Source of the DNA: Silene noctiflora
Lineage: Eukaryota > Streptophyta > Magnoliopsida > Caryophyllales > Caryophyllaceae
Length of the DNA: 20,373 nucleotides
Assembly (NCBI GenBank): GCA_009801015.1
Contig: VHZZ01000097.1
Coordinates: forward strand, 98,194-118,566
Reading direction: 5' to 3'
The notes beneath the pieces are model-generated. The model was not told the DNA's origin and ran no database searches. It saw only the letters and a program-made list of their open reading frames with translations. The translations under genes were made by a program, and so were the position numbers. Positions 1-7,423 of this stretch are shown here, one piece after another. Numbering within the stretch: the stretch's first letter is position 1; each line of letters starts with the position of its first letter.

Positions 1-1743
1 AAATGAACTGTTATGTTTGGAGGTGAGTGTAAGGGATTTGTAATACGGAAGTTGGGGATGTCGTGATGTTATCATTTTCATGTAGTTATGTGTGATGTTG
101 AATAAAGAAGGTAGTCGTCCTCGAGAGGTTGATTTTGTGGAGGCCGGATTGGTATATATGATTGCAAGGAAGCATGAGATATGGATATGGGAGGCATATG
201 CTAGTAGTTGGGTAATGCTAGTATGGTTGAATTTGTCAGGAGGTGATAACTATGCAAGTGGGAGGATGTGATATGAGGGGCATGCGAGAAAAGCTCGGGC
301 GAGAGCTGACCTTTCCCAGGTGGTAACTTACGTGATCAGGAGTGTTTGGTTAGGTTAGACTATGGGTCTATGTTATGTGCGAGTATTTGCGTGAGGTTTG
401 GCCTCACGAGTAGTGGTATGGTGTGGTAGTTATAAAGTCGTTATCTGAGTGTCTCACGTCATATGTTGTGTATGGTAGTCTAGTAGAATGGTATTTGAAA
501 GTGGTAATTTGGGTGATCCGGGATGACTAGTTATACTTGTATGAGTACTTGTGCTGCGTCTAAGTGATAGTGTGAGGTTCCGACCTCATGAGTGTGGCAT
601 GGATGATATTCGTAGGGTTATTATCTGTTGATAACGTATGTTATGTTGCGGTGTGTTATTCCGTGTGTTTTCTTGTCGTGATAGCTATGCTGAGACAGTT
701 TTATGGGATTGTATAAGTTATAATGCATGTCGATGTGGTTGTTGTATGTGACTCGAGTGGCGATTCGGGCGCGGTACTTCGTGTGGTGATGCGAGTACTT
801 TCNCGCTGCGGCGCGGCGCGGCGATTGTTGGCGGTGTTGCGATGCCGTCATCTGTTGTGGTGGAGTAGGCAGGATATTTATGTGATGAACTTTCGGTAGT
901 TTATGTTAGTTATATAGCCTGTTGTTGAGGTCACTACTGATTCNTGTTGGTTTGGTCTAGGCATATAGATCGTTGTTTTGTTTGTTGATGTTTTAACCTG
1001 TTTTAGCTTCTGAGTGTCGGTAGAGTATGTTATGGAACATGGTTGCGTATGTATCCGTGGTTACCATGATATAGTGATATTTTGTTGAAAGAGATTATTG
1101 GAGTACTTTTGATTTTTTCTTTTAGAGACGGCTGTGGTTGACGGAGTAATGGCGAGTGAGTTGTGAAACGTGTTTTGGTACTAAGCAGGCAGCTGTAGGT
1201 GTTAAGGTTAACGATGAGTTTTGGTGACCATGAAGAGAGAACTTTGGGACCTTATGTGAGTATGTATGACAATTGTGTGTCGTGAGTGATGAGTTTGGGG
1301 GACATGTACTTTATAGAGAGGTGTGTCGTTTTGTGGTAATGTGAAAGAGTTGAAGTGCGATTAGGCTAAGGATTTTGGGGTTTTGCTGGGTGGGGTGCCG
1401 GATGATTTGAGGTATGCGAATTGTTTGAGAAAACGAGCCTTGGATATAGGAGTGGTTGTAGGTGTTGAGGTGAGATGGGTTATCTTTGACAGGCGATGGT
1501 GATGAGGATTATGGGACGTATAGAAAAGGAGCTAGTATTAGTGGGTTACGCGGACGTAACATTTATTTTCGGAGCGGTAGGAAGTGACAAAGAGAATTTG
1601 AGGATTGTACCTGCTGCGGTTTTATATTTGGTGTAGAGTAAAGGATGGAGTTATGTTAAAGTTTTATGTTTGGCTTGTAGTAGTATGATGTCTACGAGTG
1701 TGAGTAAACTTCGAGGACGAAGTTCATTTTAAGGGTGGTAGAA
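1..1743 (+). mobile_element. Degenerate LTR-retrotransposon interior, non-coding
   Basis: The + strand is strongly G/T-rich and poor in C for its whole length, with stops in every frame and no recognisable gag, protease, RT, RNase H or integrase segment. I assign it to a retrotransposon interior only because it runs into a Gypsy-type pol tail and polypurine tract at about 1709-1743. Skewed, non-coding 3' interior regions with internal repeats are known in some large plant Ty3/Gypsy lineages such as Ogre and Retand. That assignment is inference. N bases at 803 and 944 show uncertain base calls. Confidence 0.5.
320..660 (+). repeat. Diverged tandem duplication, period about 180 bp
   Basis: Two diverged copies lie head to tail. 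TGGTAACTTACGTGATCAGG near 321 is matched by TGGTAATTTGGGTGATCCGG near 503. GTGAGGTTTGGCCTCACGAG near 391 is matched by GTGAGGTTCCGACCTCATGAG-like sequence near 571. Each copy contains a short palindrome (GTGAGG...CCTCAC) followed by a GTGGTATGG or GTGGCATGG block. The offset is about 180 bp and the second copy fades after about 650. It lies in retroelement-derived sequence and is probably an internal repeat of that element. Confidence 0.5.
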
Positions 1744-1760
1744 TGTAACATTCCGTTTTG
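1706..1760 (+). mobile_element. Gypsy pol C-terminal tail, polypurine tract and LTR start (remnant)
   Basis: The end of a reading frame gives KLRGRSSF followed by TAA, the typical last residues of plant Gypsy polyproteins. A purine-rich AAGGGTGGTAGAA tract comes next, then TGTAACATTCCG at 1744, which looks like the first bases of a 3' LTR. No matching LTR end (...GTTACA) follows before a second, different terminus at 2057-2096. This LTR therefore appears truncated at an unknown point between 1744 and 2056. The coding frame upstream is short and not recognisable. Confidence 0.5.
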
Positions 1761-2056
1761 GTGGTTGACTTCGCTTGGTGAATCGTCTTGGTATTGGAAT
1801 TGCTAGTGGATGGTATGTTATAAGACAGAGTTAGCGGCATTTGGTGTTAGTTATGTTGATGTTGGTTTAGTTAGTGAAGTTGTGTTTTGGGAGTTTATGT
1901 ATGTTATGGATTGATATTGTTCACGTTGTTGGGTGGTGTGATGTTTGGTGAGTTGATCCGAGTATGAGTATGCATGGTGGTGGTGGTATAGATGGCGGTG
2001 GTTGTATTGTGGAGTTGTGTTGTGTCTTTTAGATCGTTGTTTTTATGTGTATGGGT

Positions 2057-2095
2057 CGAACTTTGGGGACAAAGTTCCTTTTAAGGAGGGAAGAC
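2057..2095 (+). mobile_element. Second Gypsy pol tail and polypurine tract
   Basis: GAA CTT TGG GGA CAA AGT TCC TTT TAA reads ELWGQSSF-stop, a relative of the KLRGRSSF tail seen 350 bp upstream. The polypurine tract AAGGAGGGAAGA then runs directly into the LTR that starts at 2096. This places the interior to the left and identifies the LTR as a 3' LTR on the + strand. Together with the 1706-1760 motif it shows either two element termini in tandem or a duplicated end. Confidence 0.6.
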
Positions 2096-2125
2096 TGTAA
2101 TACTACGGTTTTCCCTGCCTTTGGT

Positions 2126-2270
2126 GACTCGACCGAGTAGGACTTACTCTGTCGAGTAAGTCTGTGTCTTTTAAATCAGAGTCTGGGAGTGTGGTACTCG
2201 ATCGAGTAGATATGGGACTCGATCGAGTAAGGGTCACTCGATCGAGTAACCTCCTTACTCGATCGAATAA
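2126..2270. repeat. Six copies of a CTCGATCGAG palindromic module in LTR U3
   Basis: Near-palindromic modules with consensus TTACTCGATCGAGTAA occur at about 2126-2141 (centre GACC), 2144-2160 (centre TGTC), 2195-2210, 2216-2231, 2234-2250 and 2254-2270 (one mismatch). Four keep the perfect CTCGATCGA core. Spacing varies from 2 to 34 bp, so this is not a simple tandem repeat. The position in U3, upstream of the likely start of transcription, suggests binding sites for a dimeric regulator or an enhancer; that role is inferred. Confidence 0.75.
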
Positions 2271-2960
2271 GTTATTGGTGCGGGCCGATTAAGTTGGGTT
2301 TTGTTAATAACGCGAGTTTAAAAATTTATTTCAATCGACGATATTTTATTACTTTGTAACTCAGAACTTTCACAAAAAACCTCTCAAAAGATCGTTGCTT
2401 TGTACACTCGCATTATTTGCAAATCTCGGAGCTTGAGTCGGTGGTTTTCAGCGTCGTTTGCATCATNTTGATCCTTGTCTCGTGGGTAAGATCCTAGTAT
2501 CGTTTTTGTGTTGTTCCGTTAATTATGATTAAACCCTAATTTGGGAGATTTGGGNGTTTNGGGTAGAAATCAGNTTATGATGTGTAGTTATTGATTANTG
2601 TTGTAGGTGNCGATGTGNTANNCTTGTANANTTGTATGATTGGCTGCAGTCATANCGGAATGCGAAAAGGTAGGGTTTCCCTACTCGGTTACTGTTTATT
2701 TGCGTTGTGATTATTGTGTTGTATGGTATATGTGTTATATGTTGAATGATGTGACGGTATGGTGGAGGTGAAGATTGGAGTGTGTTGCGAGATGCGTTCT
2801 CGGCTGAGTGGAGTCACTTGCGGGAGTGGCTTCACGCCCTTGATTCGCCCTCCGTGGAACCCACCACGGGAGGGAATGTGCACATTAATGAACTTGAGTT
2901 TTCGCTCGGATTGATGAGCGGGGCTTAGGTTGGAACGACTGCGGTTCCCCACTGGCAGGG

Positions 2961-2981
2961 CTACACACCTTGGGTGTGTAG
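2961..2981. other. Perfect hairpin in LTR
   Basis: CTACACACC, then TTG, then GGTGTGTAG gives a 9-bp perfect stem with a 3-nt loop. It lies in the distal half of the LTR next to other GC-rich short inverted repeats (CCGTGG/CCACGG near 2861-2874). It may be an RNA structure in R/U5. The function is unknown. Confidence 0.6.
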
Positions 2982-3401
2982 TCAGTGATGTGGAGTGATG
3001 GAGGAGATGGTGTGGTAATGCTTTGTGGTTGCTTGTTTGATTGTTGTGGCAGTAACTGACTCCGTGTTGTGTTTTGTAACTGTGATGATCCATTCGGGAA
3101 TGGTGAGCAGATGTTGAGCAGGTTAGCATTGATGCGCATGGGATGGCTGGGCAATCACCACAATATAGAGTCTTCCGCTGTTGTTTCGTAGTAGTTTAGT
3201 TTTTGAGACTTTGTTTTCAGTTGTATCTTTGTTAGACAGTTTGACAAACGTTGTAATCACCTAAATTCTTTATTTAAAGTTGTTTCGTTATTGTCTTGTG
3301 ATTATCATTGCCTCGGGAAACCGAGATGGTAGCATCTCCATACCTAAGGTGGCCTCGTAAGGCACTTTGGAGTATGGGGGTGTTACATTTATATATATTA
3401 T

Positions 3402-3634
3402 CCGTTTGGTTGCCGATGCAAGAATTTAATTACACCGGAGTTTGCAATTACCTAGTCCTAGGAGGGGCTAGGTAATCTAACTCCTCCCTTGTGGAGGCGG
3501 AGGAGTTGGGCACTCCTCGAAAAATTAAATACCTACATTATGGCAAAAAAAATGTGTAACCAAATAAGTTTTCATTTTGTAATTCGTGAGATTTTTCAAC
3601 TCCTATGAATTACAAGAGACGACCAAACAAGGCC
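3402..3634. mobile_element. MITE with internal hairpins
   Basis: Imperfect terminal inverted repeats: CCGTTTGGTTGCCGATGCAA at the left and, read in reverse complement, GGCCTTGTTTGGTCGTCTC at the right. The AATTACA/TGTAATT blocks next to each end are also inverted. Inside are TTACCTAG (3448-3455) with CTAGGTAA (3468-3475), and AACTCCTCC (3479-3487) with GGAGGAGTT (3499-3507), both perfect stems. There is no coding capacity. The CCTTGTTTGG end is shared with the element at 8613-8881. Target-site duplications are unclear. It begins 15 bp after the LTR end. Confidence 0.65.
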
Positions 3635-3823
3635 TAGAGTCAGTCAGTCTCAGGTGCTTATCTAGCCAACAATAAAAATAGAGGTTACGAATTCCCGGTC
3701 CGTGTCACTACCATGTTTGTAAAACTTTGACAATTAATTAGCGTCTAAGGGGTTAATTGGCTTTTCTATCTCGTTCTTCCATTTCAATTTCTCGCATTTG
3801 TGATCTACTCCCTTCACTCTACG
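3635..3823 (+). promoter_or_regulatory. Probable promoter and 5' UTR of the KRTCAP2-like gene
   Basis: This stretch lies between the MITE and a good splice donor (ACG|GTACGTTT) at 3823/3824. The pyrimidine-rich run TTTCTATCTCGTTCTTCC at about 3763-3780 and the CT-rich DNA after it resemble a plant transcription start and leader. I see no convincing TATA box, so the start of transcription is not fixed. If the 5'-UTR intron is real, the first non-coding exon ends at 3823. Confidence 0.4.
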
Positions 3824-4450
3824 GTACGTTTCTCTCTTCAAATCTGCACTACTTTGCTTTTTACACTCATTTATCTGTTATGTAATTAACTGATCAAGTG
3901 TAATTGAGATCATGCCATTAACTTTTTAGTACATAAATTTCTTCGCTAATTGGATTCACATCAATTTGCTCAATTCCTCAATTTTCCAGCAATTTCTTCG
4001 TATATAATACCTAATTTGTGTGATTTCATATCAACCCTGTCGATTTTTCGGAATTTTGATCAAAGTCGTAAGCTAAACCCTAATAGCTTTTGTGTTTGTC
4101 GCTGCGATTGATTCGATATTATGTTTACATTGCGATTTTAATTTGGAAAGTTGTTTATCAATCTGTGTTATCTCTTCGCTGCGACTTTGTTTAGCTGATT
4201 CGATATTATGTTTACATTGCGATTGATTCGGTATCATGTTTAGCTGGTTGGTTAGGTGCGAAATATTGCTGTAAGGTGCAAGGGAACCCTCTAGGCTTTC
4301 GAGTTTTTGATGCTAAAGATCCCGTATTAGGTTGACATTGAGACTGTTGATGTTGCATTTCTCATCAATCAAGATTGTGTGTGTTGTCATTTTATTAAAT
4401 TAAAATTAGTTAAATGTAGATGGAATTGACGTTGCCGTTGTTTGAAATTA
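3824..4450 (+). other. Probable 5'-UTR intron of the KRTCAP2-like gene
   Basis: The donor is at 3824 (GTACGT). The acceptor is most likely the AG at 4449-4450 (GAAATTAG|AGGCA), six bases before the ATG at 4457. The interval is T-rich and has many stops and upstream ATGs, as expected of an intron and not of a translated leader. It holds a telo-box (AAACCCTAA) at 4075-4083, common in leaders of plant housekeeping genes, and a 29-bp direct repeat. The exact acceptor is uncertain. Confidence 0.45.
4109..4224 (+). repeat. 29-bp exact direct repeat in 5'-UTR intron
   Basis: A 29-bp sequence starting TGATTCGATATTATG is identical at 4109-4137 and 4196-4224. The preceding TCGCTGCGA is shared too, and a weaker third match (GATTCGGTATCATGTTTAGC) follows from about 4224. 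This is a local duplication inside the putative intron. Confidence 0.8.
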
Positions 4451-4456
4451 GAGGCA

Positions 4457-6158
4457 ATGGCGAGCACAGGGAGCTCTATGCTGCTTTCTTTCATGTTCTT
4501 TACAGTGGTGCTGTCGCTTGAAGTTATTTATAGAGGAAAATTAGCATCTTCAGAGTTGTTCACCATTCTTGGCGGTTTTGTTAGCTCTCTTTTGTTCCTT
4601 TTCTCTCTCACGGTGAGTGTGATATCTACGAAACGTCTATCATCTCAATTCAAGTATGCCAAGATGTTTAATAGAGCATGTATCATTAACTCATAGTGTG
4701 ACTCTATTTTTGATGTTTTCCTTTCAGTTCATTGGCAATTTTCAGGAGACATGTGGCATCAAAACTGGGTGGGGTGCTGGTAAATTTGATTTCTTTTCAA
4801 GTTCCTTTTACTTTTAGTATTAGAGTGATTAAAAAAAAGGTAAAAGACAGTTAAAAGCTCGTGACATTTCATGGAAAATAGTAACTTTAGGGGCTGGCAA
4901 TTCCCGCTCCTAAACTAATACTTTTGGAGGCAAAGTTGTCTAACTACTCCTGAATTATGTCCACTGGTTCAGCCTGATCGATCCATTTTAATCCATGAAT
5001 TACTCTGTGAAGTTTAAACTTAAAATCTTTATGCTGCAGTGGTACTAGCTGAAGCTGTTGCTCTTGTTGCTGCTGCTACTGTCCACCGAGTTTGCATCAC
5101 AACATGGTAATCAAATCTAGCTTGATCTCATAGTGTCAGCTTGTGCATTGTTTCCCTCTCTATTTTCCAAATTTGACCTCATTGCATCAAATTTGGGTTT
5201 ATCTGTGAGGGTAGAAGGGAAGGTTAGTTTGGATGGATTAGGGATTTGGCGATGTTTGCCCAAAAGGTAATGCTGAGCCATTACCTCTGCTGTTTTTTTA
5301 TGGGGTATAGAAATGGCATTGATTGGACAATCGAAACATTTTTTGTTCTTAAATAAACTAGATTCGTGAAAGGTTTTAGGCACTCACTGCAGAGTGCACT
5401 TCTTTTTACTTGTTAATTTTTATACGTTCTTCAAAAATAGAAAAAAAAGTTTCTTTGATTCAAAATCTGGTAGTTTTGAACGACGGTAAAGCTAAGGGGC
5501 CCAACTAAATAAACAAGCCGAGAGGAAATCACAAGGATTTTGTGACAATTTTCGCACTTACCTGGAAATTAGGCTTTCACACTTTCGCGATGGATGTATA
5601 CAATTTCCTAAAGGTTTATGTATGTCGAAGAAGGCCACATGTGTAAAATTATTGGCCTAGTATAACCTACAAATATTTCAGAATAACCTGATTTCCGCTG
5701 CTTTTATTTTTCTGTTGGTGGTAAACTGCAACAAAAGGTTACAGTGGGTATTAGATTGATACTTCGCCCGCTGCAACCTTTGATAGTTGTGAGGGCTGGA
5801 AGATTGATAGTTGAGATGTAGATGTTGGCTTGAACTTAATGAAGTTGAAGGTTCTAGTATTTGTTGTTTACCTAGATTCAGGAGGTTGCGCATAGCGTTC
5901 TGTGGTATAGTGAGAACAAAGAAATGATTCATCTTACTTTACTAAATCTCTTTTCTGAAGATTGCATTACTTACTGATGAGTTGATGGTTTAGCTTCCTC
6001 TGATTCAACGTTTATTGCATTCAAAATCATGCATTTAGCTTACCATGGTACTTGAACTCTTTTACAGCTTCTTGTTCTCAGCCGGATTGCTGTACGAGGT
6101 CAACAAGCTCTCAACAATGATGTCATCTAGACTTGAGACGAAAAGCAAGAGATACTAG
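4457..6158 (+). CDS. KRTCAP2: KRTCAP2/KCP2-like oligosaccharyltransferase subunit, 121 aa, 4 coding exons
   Basis: Coding exons are 4457-4612, 4728-4779, 5040-5106 and 6068-6158 (stop TAG 6156-6158), all with GT-AG junctions and preserved frame. The 121-aa product matches keratinocyte-associated protein 2: LASSELFTILGG (residues 29-40), FLFSLT before the first junction, the signature HRVCITTC (85-92), and NKLS near the end (104-107). Hydrophobic segments lie at about 8-24, 34-52, 70-84 and 93-103, so it is a small multi-pass membrane protein. The C-terminus KSKRY fits a KxKxx dilysine ER-retrieval signal. In animals KCP2 is an accessory subunit of the STT3A-type OST complex that N-glycosylates proteins at the ER; the same role is inferred here. 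The start is the first ATG after the putative UTR-intron acceptor; in-frame upstream codons lack an ATG. The gene appears intact. Confidence 0.9.
5107..6067 (+). other. Long third intron of the KRTCAP2-like gene
   Basis: A 961-bp GT-AG intron (TG|GTAATC ... TTTACAG|C) that splits the last Cys codon of HRVCITTC. It is AT-rich, with two minus-strand open frames of 84-88 codons that resemble no family I know. I see no transposon ends, RNA gene or clear repeat in it. Confidence 0.75.
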
Positions 6159-7423
6159 AAGAAAGAATGCTTGGCAGTTTGATCATCTTTTATTTAGGAC
6201 TCGGGACCAACCTTCGAGGCAAGCATAGAGTATAAGGTTCTAACAACGCTTGTCAACTCAGCACTTGAGAAATGTGAGGTTAATACTGAATAGAGTCATC
6301 AAATTAGCTTGTACTTTGTCTAGTTGGATTAAAAGGCTTGATTATTTCAACTTTCTTTGTCATTTGAATGAATGGATCTTTTAATCTGTACGGCAATCAT
6401 CAAAAAGATAAATATTATACGGAGTAATATGAAAACGTAATAATGAGACATCAATGGATGAACATTATGGGGTATTAGCAGCGAGGAATTGGATGAACTT
6501 AATGTGTATCGACTTCCATTATCTTCGACCAATCAGCCCCGTCCAATATCTGGGTGGTGCTGCCACCACTACAAGAACTGCCACAGCACAGTTAGGGACT
6601 AAAGTGTTCGCTAGCCTTTCCTTCCCACACACTCTCCTTCCCTTTCCGATCTCTTCTACCCCGTTCATTCTCCTATGCCATACTTCTCCGTCAATTTTGT
6701 AGTTTCCTTTGTTAAAATATGTTTTTCATAATAATGTATTAAACCAACTTCATGTTATGTCTAACTGTGGACGGAGAAAACCTGCGAGGTATCAAGTGTG
6801 TGCATGGGCTACGCCGCTACGTCAAGCGCGGTCCCTGGGTGCAAGTTGAGGGTGTTTATGCCGTAAAAAACGAGAAAAAGAATGAAACAGAAAAATGATT
6901 TTTCACAAATGAATTTGTGCTCTGTCAAATCCATACTATACTACAGTAAAAGGGTTAACGACGGATTTCAAAGCCAATTCTGTAAAACATACAGTAAATA
7001 GTTTCAAGCTCGTGTTAATAGGATCAAATCTTGATTAATCATGACCTAACAGAGATGCCAAAATTGGCAGCGAATGTAACATCTATGTAACAAAACATGA
7101 TAGGGATGTAATGTTCAGCATAATGCGTCAGATTTCTGGGACTACAACAAAGAGGTTTGTATCTACAAACGGGCATATCCAAAGTCAGACATTGCAGCGC
7201 TGTACTTTCCGATTTTTTACTGTATGTTCTCTCTTACCCACCAATTATATACGGATCTGATCAGATACTTTGAGTGCTTCAAATTGTAGCATCTTAGGAT
7301 TCAGGGCGAAGGAGGAAAATGCTGGAATTCTCTGATACTTAAATGGCCTAAAATTGTGGTGAGTAGTGCTACATAGATATGTATGCAAGCTAGATTAGCA
7401 GTTTATCGGAGGGAAGATCGAGC
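6159..7423. other. Intergenic region between convergent genes (two 3' UTRs)
   Basis: It lies between the stop of the + strand KRTCAP2-like gene and the stop of the - strand TOPLESS-related gene, so it must hold both 3' UTRs and poly(A) sites; neither is fixed by sequence alone. A TACGGAGTA motif near 6418, typical of ends of plant Stowaway-type repeats, has no clear partner. An 82-codon frame (about 6454-6702) and a GC-richer patch near 6800-6860 match no family I recognise. Confidence 0.6.

Larger units (their letters stand above)
2096..3387 (+). mobile_element. Ty3/Gypsy-type 3' LTR, 1292 bp
   Basis: The LTR starts TGTAATACTACGG directly after a polypurine tract and ends GGGGGTGTTACA, with the expected TG...CA and inverted TGTAA/TTACA ends. 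No primer-binding site follows 3387, which fits a 3' LTR. The next bases, TTTAT, would be one target-site copy; the partner would lie left of the window. U3 (about 2100-2300) holds six near-palindromic modules. An AT-rich stretch near 2315-2345 may be the promoter core. The distal part holds short hairpins, including 2961-2981 and one around 3330-3380. ORFs read across it on the minus strand are chance frames. About a dozen Ns fall at 2556-2655. Confidence 0.8.

Noticed and set aside
621..851. Minus-strand 76-codon frame
   Set aside because: It spans an ambiguous base, lies in degenerate retroelement DNA, and has a low-complexity His/Tyr/Arg composition.
2689..3154. Two overlapping minus-strand frames of 89 and 146 codons
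   Set aside because: They lie wholly inside the 3' LTR; the composition (His, Asn, Ser, Thr) follows the G/T skew of the other strand and matches no family.
4071..4090. Telomere-like AAACCCTAA as an interstitial telomere
   Set aside because: Only one unit is present; it is a telo-box type regulatory motif, not a telomeric array.
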